Translations under genes and position numbers: made by a program | Part shown: piece by piece, positions 25,390 to 33,177 of the stretch | Numbering within the stretch: the first letter of the stretch is position 1 | How the letters are laid out: the number at the start of each line of letters is the position of its first letter | Assembly (NCBI GenBank): GCA_025041195.1 | Contig: JAKCFM010000002.1 | Coordinates: forward strand, 186,001-250,000 | Length of the DNA stretch: 64,000 nucleotides | Source: Halobacteriales archaeon YIM A00013 | GTDB taxonomy: Archaea; Halobacteriota; Halobacteria; Halobacteriales; Haloarculaceae | Direction of reading: 5' to 3' | Notes under the pieces: model-generated | What the model was told of the DNA's origin: nothing | The model's input: the letters and a program-made list of their open reading frames with translations, nothing else | The model's database searches: none

Positions 25390-25812
25390 ATGGGCGTTCC
25401 AACTGACGTTGAACACCTCATCACGGATGCAAAGCTCATGGCTCACATCGCAACCGCTGTGGACGGACGACCACACGTTGCTCCCGTCTGGTATGGCTAC
25501 GACGATGGCGTTCTTTCTATTCTCACAGCCGGAAAGAAACTCGAAAATATCCGCCAGAATCCGAAGGTTGCGGTTTCGATCGAACAACAGACGAATGGCA
25601 ACGCAGAGTGGATGGTTTCACTGTTGGGGACTGCGTCGGTGTTCGATGGTGATCCGGTGCGAATCAACGAGGCTGCGCGCGATATCTTCCCGAAATATCT
25701 GGGTCCAGACGAAGACAGCTGGCCAGAGTACATCCAGCAGTCGCTCAGCGACGATCCCCCTGAACCGCTGGTAATCATCGAAATCGCCTCGGCAACCGTA
25801 TCCTGGTTCTAG
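25390..25812 (+). CDS. Pyridoxamine 5'-phosphate oxidase-family flavin/F420-binding protein
   Basis: 140 residues starting MGVPTDVEHLITDAKLMAHI. The split-barrel fold is indicated by GRPHVAPVWYGYDDGVLSIL, TAGKKLENIRQNPKVAVSIE and a strand MVSLLGTASVF. Proteins of this size in haloarchaea bind FMN or F420 and reduce small substrates. The start was chosen from the TATA spacing. It is convergent with the PL11 gene and has no evident pathway link to it. Confidence 0.8.
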   Translation: MGVPTDVEHLITDAKLMAHIATAVDGRPHVAPVWYGYDDGVLSILTAGKKLENIRQNPKVAVSIEQQTNGNAEWMVSLLGTASVFDGDPVRINEAARDIFPKYLGPDEDSWPEYIQQSLSDDPPEPLVIIEIASATVSWF

Positions 25813-25903
25813 CACCCTGTTTCGCGGGCATCGCCACCGTTCTCTTCGTACTGGCACCGCTCCGTGTCACGAGGATGGTCCGTGTGGGTCGGATGTGATA
25901 GCC

Positions 25904-27898
25904 TCACTCCTCATGTGGAACGAGCTCAATTGCGGGTGGGTCAGGGGGTGTCATCCCGTGGCCGAGGAAAAAGCTCGGCCAGGGTGGCTGGTTGTAGCCG
26001 GCGTTCTGTCGTGCAAGCCCCGTCCGATAGTGTGGATCGTGCAACAGCGTCCGAAGCCGATGATCCGTCTCGTGTGGCGTCGCGTACAGCCGCAACGCCT
26101 CGCTATCAGCACGCCGCCAGATCACTTCCTCGCGCCAATCACCGAGAATATCACCGGAAATACACGGATTACCCTTCGTCCAGTTGTTCGATCGCGTGCC
26201 GTCAAACGAGCGCAACAGCTCAAGCGTTTCCGTCTCCGGATCGTACGTTCTGAGCCGGCCAACGCCGTAGCCGTCATCGCCGTGCCACTCGTGATCAAGC
26301 AGCTCCCGGTGGAGATCGCCACTCCACCAGAGCGCAGAGTTCACCGAATCGATCGGTTCGTCAGCGAGCTTCGTCCCCGATGCACTCCAGGTTCCGACGC
26401 CGCCGGTTGCCCACGCCTCGGCACCGCGATGGGTCGGATCGATGTCAGCAACCATCGCACGGCCAACGTCATCACCGTCAGCCGCCCAGATATACTCCCC
26501 ACTGTGGGCGTCTCGCATCGATGCGCTTGGTGCACCGGCCGGTGGATACTCCGACGGAACGAAGATCTCAAGCCCTTCTCGATCCGGGATAAAGTTGCCA
26601 CAGTGGAGTGCGTCGGGATTCACCATCGATGTGGTGTGGAGCGGACTGCCATCATGGTCGATAACCGCACCACCGAAGACGATTTCGTCGTGACCATCGC
26701 CATCAACGTCGGCCGTCGCAAGGGTATGCGCACCCTTGCCCTCGTATTCGGAGTGGCCATCCGTGGAGTCGAAGATCCACCGAACGGAGAGCGATCCGTC
26801 GCGGAAGTCCCAGGCGGCGAGCACCGTCTTCTCGTAGTAGCCACGCGTCATCACGATGCTGGGTCGTTCGCCGTCCAGATACGCCGTTCCCGCGAGGAAC
26901 CGATCCACGCGATTTCCGTAACAGTCTCCCCACGAGCAGACAGCTCCGCGATCCGGCTCGAACGACTCGGTTGCGAGCGCTTCGCCGGTCGACCCGTCAA
27001 ACACTGTGAGATACTCCGGTCCGTCGAGCACGTATCCAGCGTCGTTCGAGTGATCGGCGTCCGGATCGCCGATCACAGTTCCTGCCGCATCGGTCGTCCC
27101 GTCGGCGGTTCGGACTGCAACTTCTGCCACCCCGTCGCCGTCGTAATCGTACGCCTGAAACGGAGTGTAATGCGCACCTGCTCGGATGTTCTGTCCGAGA
27201 TTGATTCGCCAGAGCTGCTCGCCATCAAGCGTATAGCCGTCGAGCAGCACGTCGCTGGTGTGTCCAGTCTGTGAGTTGTCTTTTGCGTTTGATGGCGTCC
27301 ACTTCACCACGATATCGAGCGAGCCGTCGCCCGTGAGATCGGCGACAGCCCCATCGTTGGCGTGATAGGTGACGGTCTCGCCATCCTCACCCGCTACCGG
27401 ATCGGGTTTCTCAAGGGGGATCTCCAGATACTGCTGGTCCCACACGTCGACCGGCTCCGACTGTCCCCATCGCGCACCGTTCGATTGGCCACGATCGCTG
27501 GTGTCAGGTCGTCGACCGGCACCGTTTCCGACCGGCCGTACCGAGTATCTCGACTCGGTGGTGCCTGCAGCGTCCAGATAGTTCGTGCTGTCAGTGATCG
27601 GTGCGTCGGTCACTTTCGTTCCATCTCGATACACGTGAAAGCCGAGCGTAGCCGGTTCGGTCCCAAGCAGCCGCCAGCGAACCAGCACGCCATCCTCGAC
27701 TGGAATCGCAACAACCCCTCGATCAAGCGTCTCCATTCGGTTTGCTGTTCGTGATTCACGCTGGTCGGCCGACGGTTCCCCACCAACCGGTCCAACGGCG
27801 CCTGTGATGAGCGCCCCCGTTCCGAACCCAAGTCCCTTGAGAACGGTCCGCCGGGACGGTGATACGATCGACTCGTGTGCAGTGCTATCTTCCAACAT
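25904..27898 (-). CDS. Rhamnogalacturonan lyase, polysaccharide lyase family 11, Tat-exported
   Basis: Cleaves the alternating rhamnose-galacturonate backbone of rhamnogalacturonan I by beta-elimination outside the cell. 664 residues. A twin-arginine signal (SPSRRTVLKGLGFGTGALI) starts near residue 13. A beta domain (about 60-140, LGFHVYRDGTKVTDAPI) comes next, then an eight-bladed propeller rich in calcium-type DxDGDG motifs (YDYDGDGVAE, ADVDGDGHDE). The C-terminus LARQNAGYNQPPWPSFFLG matches the family signature. Length and domain order match Bacillus YesW. A TATA-like AACATATATG lies about 38 nt upstream. The gene follows a five-gene minus-strand series that begins with the alcohol dehydrogenase. 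Confidence 0.93.
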   Translation of the reverse strand: MLEDSTAHESIVSPSRRTVLKGLGFGTGALITGAVGPVGGEPSADQRESRTANRMETLDRGVVAIPVEDGVLVRWRLLGTEPATLGFHVYRDGTKVTDAPITDSTNYLDAAGTTESRYSVRPVGNGAGRRPDTSDRGQSNGARWGQSEPVDVWDQQYLEIPLEKPDPVAGEDGETVTYHANDGAVADLTGDGSLDIVVKWTPSNAKDNSQTGHTSDVLLDGYTLDGEQLWRINLGQNIRAGAHYTPFQAYDYDGDGVAEVAVRTADGTTDAAGTVIGDPDADHSNDAGYVLDGPEYLTVFDGSTGEALATESFEPDRGAVCSWGDCYGNRVDRFLAGTAYLDGERPSIVMTRGYYEKTVLAAWDFRDGSLSVRWIFDSTDGHSEYEGKGAHTLATADVDGDGHDEIVFGGAVIDHDGSPLHTTSMVNPDALHCGNFIPDREGLEIFVPSEYPPAGAPSASMRDAHSGEYIWAADGDDVGRAMVADIDPTHRGAEAWATGGVGTWSASGTKLADEPIDSVNSALWWSGDLHRELLDHEWHGDDGYGVGRLRTYDPETETLELLRSFDGTRSNNWTKGNPCISGDILGDWREEVIWRRADSEALRLYATPHETDHRLRTLLHDPHYRTGLARQNAGYNQPPWPSFFLGHGMTPPDPPAIELVPHEE

Positions 27899-28031
27899 TT
27901 TCCGTTGCGGTCACCCCTTTCGATTAAGATGACATATATGTTTGGGCTAGTTGGTACGCAAACGAGTGAAACCTATGGTGGTGGCTACTCGGGAAGTGCG
28001 ATCGGATCCACCCGGAGCGATCGCTCGTTCA

Positions 28032-28046
28032 TCCGGCCGTGTCGGA
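28032..28046. promoter_or_regulatory. Putative operator TCCG-N7-CGGA (PL11)
   Basis: TCCGGCCGTGTCGGA, 134-148 nt upstream of the PL11 ATG. A related element with one extra spacer base, TCCGGACAGGATCGGA, lies at 28069-28084. They sit roughly 100 bp upstream of the apparent TATA box. Confidence 0.5.
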
Positions 28047-28051
28047 TCGGT

Positions 28052-28228
28052 TCACTCGGGAACATCGATCCGGACAGGATCGGAGACTGTTCTGCCACCC
28101 TGGTCTACTGTGCGAACGAGCGTATTCCGTATCGCCCATTCTGCAACCGTCCGTTCGTACGACGCATTGGTGAACGATTCGTACGCTGGATCTGCGATCA
28201 CAATCGCTTGGGCCAGTGTGAGCCACAT
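28052..28228 (-). CDS. Small protein of unknown function (58 aa), coupled to LLM gene
   Basis: Starts MWLTLAQAIVIADPAYESF and ends SDPVRIDVPE. Its ATG shares one base with the stop of the preceding luciferase-like monooxygenase gene (TAATG), a typical translational-coupling junction. The sequence has ordinary haloarchaeal composition and a hydrophobic N-terminal helix. No family is recognised. The putative operator variant at 28069-28084 lies inside it, which weakens either this call or that site. Confidence 0.42.
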   Translation of the reverse strand: MWLTLAQAIVIADPAYESFTNASYERTVAEWAIRNTLVRTVDQGGRTVSDPVRIDVPE

Positions 28229-29259
28229 TAGCTGACCTCGCCCATCACCTCGTCTGCAAACAGTTCCATCCCACTGGTGTCAGGGATGTCCAGAAACCAG
28301 CACTGAAACTTCGTCACGCCAACGTCAATCCGGCGTTCAATCGCATCGGCACACTCCTCGGGCGTCCCCATGATGAAATACTCACGGGCATCTGCCTCGG
28401 TTTCGATCGGTGCCCGATCCTGGTAGCTCTCCTCGAACTGAATGGGTGTCATCAGCTCGAGCAGCCGATCAAGCGTCGCGTCATCCCGTGTGCAGATGAC
28501 GTGGCCATCCCAGGAGTACTCGATCGCGTCTGGATCGCGACCAACCGTCTCACAGTGCGATTCGATGACGTCGATCTTCCGTTTGAGCGTTGGAACGTCG
28601 CCATTAAACACGTCGGTGTTCCAGATGTCAGCGTGTTTTGCGACGAGCTTTAGCGTCACTTGCTCACCCTGCCCACCGACGAGAATCGGTGGATGCGGAT
28701 CTTGCACCGGTGCGGGTGCACACGGTGCGTCCTCGATCTGATAGTACTCACCGTCGAAGCACGCACCCGCACTACCAGCCGACCACAGTCGTTTGATGAG
28801 TCGAATCGACTCATCGAGTCGCATCAGTCGGTCGAACCCGTCTCGATACTCCCAGTCATAGGCGTTGTACTCGTGTTCGTGCCAGCCAGCGCCGAGTCCG
28901 AGCTGCAACCGCCCGTCTGAGATTACATCCAGCGTGGCCGCCATCTTCGCCACCAGCGCTGGATTCCGATAATCGTTGCAGAGCACGAGCGAGCCAATGT
29001 CGATTTCGTCGGTGAACCCAGCCATCGCCGACAGCAGCGTCCAGCACTCGAACTCGGCGCGATTGCGGCCGAGCAGCAGGTGATCGGGCGCCCATGCCGC
29101 ATCGAAACCCAGAGTGGCTGCGATTTCGATCGTCTCTCGTGTCGTCGACCAGTCGAGCTGGTCATAGCATGGCGTATCCCGATGCTGTGGCTCATCGCTT
29201 CCCGCTTCGGGGGCACCAGCGAACACCGGAACGTTGAACTCGAAGCTGATATCGCTCAT
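28228..29259 (-). CDS. LLM-class flavin/F420-dependent oxidoreductase
   Basis: 343 residues of luciferase-like TIM-barrel fold: FEFNVPVFAGAPEA at the start, GFDAAWAPDHLLLGR (about 51-65), LQLGLGAGWHEHEYNAY (about 117-133) and PPILVGGQGEQVTLKLVAKHAD (about 190-211). Such proteins use F420 or reduced FMN to oxidise alcohols, aldehydes or other substrates. The ATG overlaps the rhamnonate-dehydratase stop by 4 bases and its own stop overlaps the next small gene, so it belongs to the rhamnose operon. A role in that pathway, for example oxidising a sugar or aldehyde, is inferred from context only. Confidence 0.85.
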   Translation of the reverse strand: MSDISFEFNVPVFAGAPEAGSDEPQHRDTPCYDQLDWSTTRETIEIAATLGFDAAWAPDHLLLGRNRAEFECWTLLSAMAGFTDEIDIGSLVLCNDYRNPALVAKMAATLDVISDGRLQLGLGAGWHEHEYNAYDWEYRDGFDRLMRLDESIRLIKRLWSAGSAGACFDGEYYQIEDAPCAPAPVQDPHPPILVGGQGEQVTLKLVAKHADIWNTDVFNGDVPTLKRKIDVIESHCETVGRDPDAIEYSWDGHVICTRDDATLDRLLELMTPIQFEESYQDRAPIETEADAREYFIMGTPEECADAIERRIDVGVTKFQCWFLDIPDTSGMELFADEVMGEVS

Positions 29260-30467
29260 TGGTCGTCAACGGCGTACGATTCGAGCGCACTGTGGTTGAG
29301 TTGAGAGCTCAGACCAACGCCGTCGGGGAGTTCGAGCACGCCGTCAGTCGCATCCGGGGGATTGGCATAAATCGCATCGGCGTATGTCGAGTCCTTTTCG
29401 TCCTGCTGGTCCTGATACCACTGCGGAATCGGGAAATACTCTGCCATCGGCGCGTTTGTCGATGCAGCGATGAAATGGAGATGCGGATTCGTCCCCGAGT
29501 GGGGGATTACTGGCACGTTGTGTGCGCTGGCCAGCGCATCGATTCGGAGCAGTTCCGTGAGTCCACCACAGCGGTGCACGTCCGGCTGGAGAATGTCAAC
29601 AGCACCCCGTTCGAGGAGCTCCTCGTGCCCCCAGCGGGTGAACTCGTGTTCACCACCGGAGATCGGCACGTCGGTTGCATCCCGAATTTCGGCGTAGCCA
29701 TCGATGTTGTCGGGAATGACGGGCTCTTCGACCCACGCAAGATCAAATTTCTCCAGGCGCTTGCACATTTTTTTGGCATACCGAACTGACCAGCCCATAT
29801 AGGCGTCGCCAGCGATCGCAATATCATGCCCAACCGCATCCCTGACGGTCTCGACGACCGCCTCGTTCTTTCGCATTCCTGCACGCCCAGCCTCTGGTCC
29901 GTACTGAAATCTGAGCTTCACAGCGTCGAATCCGTTTTCAACGTACTCAATGGCCTCGCGTTCAAGGGTTTCGAGATCAACCGGATGCAGATTGCTCGCA
30001 TAACAGGGAATTTCGTCGGAAACCGGTCCGCCAAGCAGTTCGTACACCGGTTTGTCGGCTGCCTTCCCCGCGATATCCCAGAGTGCGAGATCCACGGCAC
30101 TGATCGCCTCGATCGCCGCTCCTTTTCGGCCAAACGGGATCGTCGCTCGGTACATGATATCCCAGAGCCGTTCCCGTTCGGTTGGATCGCGCCCGACGAC
30201 GAGTTTCGAGAGCGTCTCATCAACGATCGTTTTGATGGCACCAGTCGCCCAGTTGCCGTGACCGACACCAGTGATCCCGGCATCCGTCTCGATTTCGACG
30301 ACGACATCGCCGACCGGCCCCATCCATTTCCGTCTCGCCTGTGGATTGTCTCCCGCAGCGTTGTTGTACTCGTCATACCCACTCATCACCGTTACGAGCG
30401 GGAACTCGACGAACTCGCCCCAGGATTCAGTGCTCACATTCGTCGCAGAGATATCGGTGATTTCCAT
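29256..30467 (-). CDS. Enolase-superfamily sugar-acid dehydratase, probably L-rhamnonate dehydratase
   Basis: 403 residues of the mandelate-racemase/muconate-lactonizing group. Metal ligands are Asp221 (AGDAYMGW), Glu247 (WVEEP) and Glu273 (GGEHE). A K-x-R pair (VKLRF, 184-186), Asp296 and His323 (IPHSGTN) provide the acid/base residues expected of acid-sugar dehydratases. Length and motifs fit L-rhamnonate dehydratase, which forms 2-keto-3-deoxy-L-rhamnonate. The neighbouring rhamnose mutarotase, GH78 and PL11 genes support that substrate. It lies downstream of the alcohol dehydrogenase and overlaps the LLM gene. Another sugar acid such as galactonate remains possible. Confidence 0.85.
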   Translation of the reverse strand: MEITDISATNVSTESWGEFVEFPLVTVMSGYDEYNNAAGDNPQARRKWMGPVGDVVVEIETDAGITGVGHGNWATGAIKTIVDETLSKLVVGRDPTERERLWDIMYRATIPFGRKGAAIEAISAVDLALWDIAGKAADKPVYELLGGPVSDEIPCYASNLHPVDLETLEREAIEYVENGFDAVKLRFQYGPEAGRAGMRKNEAVVETVRDAVGHDIAIAGDAYMGWSVRYAKKMCKRLEKFDLAWVEEPVIPDNIDGYAEIRDATDVPISGGEHEFTRWGHEELLERGAVDILQPDVHRCGGLTELLRIDALASAHNVPVIPHSGTNPHLHFIAASTNAPMAEYFPIPQWYQDQQDEKDSTYADAIYANPPDATDGVLELPDGVGLSSQLNHSALESYAVDDQ

Positions 30468-30550
30468 CGTTCAGTATCCAAACGTATTATCCAGAAACCA
30501 AAAGCGTTACTGTTAGGTCACCACCGCCGTCCGTCGGTCGTGCTCTATCG

Positions 30551-31576
30551 TTAGGTCCCGAATTCAAACACCGGTTTGCAGGTTTCTGCGGCGAGAAACG
30601 CCTCGAACGCCTCCTCCGGGGCCGATACGGTGAATGACCGATCCAGAAGTGTATCGACGGCAATCTCACCACGCTCCATGAGTCTGAGTGCCTGCTCGAA
30701 GTTCCGCCACGTCGAGCCGTACGATGTATTGAGTTCGACCTCACCACGTACGGTGTCCGTAAACGTGAGCTCGCTGCTTTCGTTAGGAATGCCAACCACG
30801 ACAACCTGCCCACCCTTGCGAACCACCTGGAGGGCACTGTTAATCCCGGAATGGTGACCGGTCGTATCGAACACCACATCGAAGCCCAGCCCATCAGTAA
30901 CCGACGCGGTTATCTCATCGAGATTCGGTGCGCGAACTGTCGTAATGTCCATTGATTCGAGCAGCGGGAGTCGGTAGGTCGTATCCTGGTCGAGTCCGGA
31001 GACGACCACAGAAGCACCGAGCGAATCCGCCACGGCCGCCACCAGGACGCCAATCGGACCTGGGCCCTGTATCAGGACCGTATCACCAGGGGTGGTGTTC
31101 GACTGCTCAAAAACCGCGCGTGTAGCGATGCTCGTTGGTTCGGTTATTGCAGCATGATCGAGCCCAACTCCATTCGGCACGGCATGAAGATATGCGGGAT
31201 CGACGGCGACGTACTCTGCGTACGCCCCATCGCGGTGCATTCCGGTGATCGAGAAGTTCTGACATACGTTCGACTGTCCGTTCTTACACTGAAAACAGTC
31301 ACCACAGTCGTGAATTGGCTCCTCAATGACCGCATCCCCCTCATGAACGCCAACAACGTCGTCACCAACCGCTACCACTTCGCCTGAGTATTCGTGGCCC
31401 ATAATCCTCGGCAGTTGAATCCATTCGTATCCGCCGTCGTATTGATACGCGTGCGCGTCACTCCCACAGATACCCGCCGTATCGACCGCTACGAGCACTT
31501 CGTGGGCGCCAATCGTCGGTGGTTCGCGCTCGGCTATCGCTATCTCCTGCGGGCCTGTCTGAACAATTGCTTTCAT
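30551..31576 (-). CDS. Zinc-dependent medium-chain alcohol/polyol dehydrogenase
   Basis: 341 residues. Catalytic zinc ligands are Cys37 (GICGSD), His61 and Glu62 (GHEYSGE). Structural zinc cysteines are Cys91, Cys94, Cys97 and Cys105 (CGDCFQCKNG...). The nucleotide fold is IQGPGPIGVLVAAVADSLGA. Placement as the first gene before the rhamnonate dehydratase suggests a sugar or 2-keto-3-deoxy-sugar-acid dehydrogenase of rhamnose breakdown. The diketo-hydrolase route has an oxidation step at 2-keto-3-deoxy-L-rhamnonate. The sequence alone does not fix the substrate. The promoter region is rich in palindromes and holds TCCG-N7-CGGA sites. Confidence 0.87.
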   Translation of the reverse strand: MKAIVQTGPQEIAIAEREPPTIGAHEVLVAVDTAGICGSDAHAYQYDGGYEWIQLPRIMGHEYSGEVVAVGDDVVGVHEGDAVIEEPIHDCGDCFQCKNGQSNVCQNFSITGMHRDGAYAEYVAVDPAYLHAVPNGVGLDHAAITEPTSIATRAVFEQSNTTPGDTVLIQGPGPIGVLVAAVADSLGASVVVSGLDQDTTYRLPLLESMDITTVRAPNLDEITASVTDGLGFDVVFDTTGHHSGINSALQVVRKGGQVVVVGIPNESSELTFTDTVRGEVELNTSYGSTWRNFEQALRLMERGEIAVDTLLDRSFTVSAPEEAFEAFLAAETCKPVFEFGT

Positions 31577-31652
31577 GATTTGTCGTTTCCTGCCATCTGA
31601 TTTCGTTCACGCCACAGCCACAACTGCAGACGCAGTCATCCCGACTGGCTGC

Positions 31653-31713
31653 CGGTGTAAACACCGCACAAGTGTGCTGTCAAGGTATGTGGGTACTGTT
31701 GTAGTGCCACTAC
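31653..31713. promoter_or_regulatory. Cluster of three short palindromes upstream of the dehydrogenase
   Basis: CGGTGT-AA-ACACCG (31653-31666), GCACA-AG-TGTGC (31666-31677) and GTAGTG-C-CACTAC (31701-31713). The last is enclosed by the inverted pair GGGTACT (31691-31697) and AGTACCC (31739-31745). The nearest minus-strand TATA-like element is CCTTTATGGG at about 31757-31766, so these would fall in a roughly 150-nt leader. They could be operators or a structured 5' untranslated region. Confidence 0.4.
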
Positions 31714-31875
31714 TGACAGCCTGGCGTGTCATTACCCAGTAGTACCCGTCACAATCCCATAAAGGTAGCGTCCGAATCAACCGCTTTCATGGCGATATGC
31801 TGTCGAAAATTTCCGGTATCGAGTCTCACTCACCCGCTTCCATCCCCTCAGTCCACTGCGTTGAACACATTGGTG

Positions 31876-31890
31876 TCCGTCATCGCCGGA
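31876..31890. promoter_or_regulatory. Putative operator TCCG-N7-CGGA (dehydrogenase/IclR region, site 1)
   Basis: TCCGTCATCGCCGGA in the 671-bp divergent region between the alcohol dehydrogenase and the IclR gene. It lies about 115 bp upstream of the TATA-like element that could serve the dehydrogenase. No protein-coding gene is evident elsewhere in 31577-32247. Confidence 0.5.
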
Positions 31891-32067
31891 TATCGTTTCG
31901 GTTGCTGTCGGTCGATTCTACCACGGACTCCAGCTGGGGCATTGCTGGCCCCTTAACTATTACAAAAGTACGTCTGTAATGGTCTGGCCACTCTCGGTTT
32001 CACATCGCCGATCTCGCCACCCACCGCAACCGCCGTGGGATACTCACAACTCGATTATATGGTTTAC

Positions 32068-32082
32068 TCCGGTATCGTCGGA
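32068..32082. promoter_or_regulatory. Putative operator TCCG-N7-CGGA (IclR region, site 2)
   Basis: TCCGGTATCGTCGGA, overlapped by a second inverted repeat GGTATC-GTCG-GATACC (32071-32086). Confidence 0.55.
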
Positions 32083-32190
32083 TACCTGGATGCACGTCGC
32101 GAACAATCGCCACCCAACTCCCCGATCACTCCAGCCGAACCGTCTCGTTGCCCTAACAACCATGGCTGCGGTTTCGCTGGCTGGTAATAG

Positions 32191-32205
32191 TCCGGTGATA
32201 TCGGA
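32191..32205. promoter_or_regulatory. Putative operator TCCG-N7-CGGA next to IclR core promoter (site 3)
   Basis: TCCGGTGATATCGGA directly abuts the TATA-like ACTTTTAAGT (32207-32216) of the IclR gene and covers the BRE position. Binding there would be expected to interfere with or assist the IclR gene's own transcription. Confidence 0.6.
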
Positions 32206-32247
32206 TACTTTTAAGTGTTCGGAGCCGATTCATGTTGGCATAGCACA

Positions 32248-33009
32248 ATGACGGAGACGACATCGGTTCCGGTTAATGCAACCAAGATGAGTTTTACGGT
32301 CGTATCGGCCTTGCAAGAGCTCGGCGAAACCGGCGCAGCAGAGCTCTCTTCGCACCTCGACATCCCGAAAAGCACGGTCCATGACCACCTCAAGACGCTC
32401 GAAGCGCTTGAGCTGGTGATCAACGAGAACGGGCAGTATCGAATTGGGACTCGGTTTCTGGAGTTCGGAGGCCACGCTCGCCAGCAGATGAAGATCTACT
32501 CGGTTGCCCGCCCCGAAATCAGATCGCTGGCCGAACAGACGGGGGAACACTCGAATCTCATGATCGAAGAGCACGGTCGCGGCGTGTTTCTCTACAAGGC
32601 CGAGGGACCAAACGCCGTCCGTCTGGACACGTACAACGGCTACCGTGTTCCCTTACAGACAACCGCCCTTGGAAAGGCCATACTGGCGCATCTCTCCGAA
32701 GACCGTGTCCGTGCCATCATCGACCGACACGGAATGTCTCAGGTGACTGATTCGACGATCGTTGGGGAGAACGAGCTCTTTACGGAGCTGGACCAGATTC
32801 GCGAACAGGGCTATGCGATCGATCACGAAGAGCGAGTCCGTGGCATGCGCTGTGTGGCTGCCCCAATTCTGCACGACGGTGACGCCCTAGGAGCAATCAG
32901 CGTCTCCGGACCCACCAGTCGAATGCAGGGTGATCGACTGAACGAGGAGATTCCCAACCATGTGCTCAGCACGGCCAACGTCATCGAGGTGAATATGACC
33001 TACTCCTGA
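32248..33009 (+). CDS. IclR-family transcriptional regulator of the rhamnose/pectin locus
   Basis: 253 residues from the ATG at 32248 (MTETTSVPVNATKMSFTVVS). It has an N-terminal winged helix (about 14-75, ELSSHLDIPKSTVHDHLKTL) and a C-terminal IclR effector domain (about 85-250) with LQTTALGKAILAHLSE and EERVRGMRCVAAPI. Haloarchaeal sugar operons are commonly governed by IclR proteins acting as activators, including L-rhamnose catabolism. Its promoter carries the TCCG-N7-CGGA element that recurs across the locus, making this the best candidate for the protein that binds it. A further in-frame ATG 33 bases upstream is less likely because it would fall at or before the expected transcription start. 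Confidence 0.9.
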   Translation: MTETTSVPVNATKMSFTVVSALQELGETGAAELSSHLDIPKSTVHDHLKTLEALELVINENGQYRIGTRFLEFGGHARQQMKIYSVARPEIRSLAEQTGEHSNLMIEEHGRGVFLYKAEGPNAVRLDTYNGYRVPLQTTALGKAILAHLSEDRVRAIIDRHGMSQVTDSTIVGENELFTELDQIREQGYAIDHEERVRGMRCVAAPILHDGDALGAISVSGPTSRMQGDRLNEEIPNHVLSTANVIEVNMTYS

Positions 33010-33059
33010 CCGTCGCTACTCGAAGCGATCGTTGCGCTCTCGCGTTCGGGAGCTGGGAA

Positions 33060-33107
33060 CGATCGATCGAGAGGGACCCACACCATGGAACTGTCCTCGA
33101 TCGATCG
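33060..33107. terminator. 12-bp inverted repeat after IclR gene
   Basis: CGATCGATCGAG (33060-33071) and CTCGATCGATCG (33096-33107) form a perfect 12-bp stem with a 24-nt loop, 50 bases after the IclR stop. It could aid termination or be a protein site. There is no following T-run. Confidence 0.35.
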
Positions 33108-33177
33108 CTGGGAGCCATGTGGTCACGGTGAGCACAACAGCTAAGTATACGATGGTACGAATCTACTGACGTACTAC

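Noticed and set aside
25895-27274. 459-codon plus-strand open frame
   Set aside because: Antisense to the PL11 lyase gene, very rich in Arg/Val/Ile with no domain pattern.
29826-30554. 242-codon plus-strand open frame
   Set aside because: Antisense to the rhamnonate-dehydratase-like gene.
31979-32251. 90-codon plus-strand frame before the IclR gene
   Set aside because: Rich in His/Pro/Trp with no domain character, spans two putative operators and the IclR promoter.
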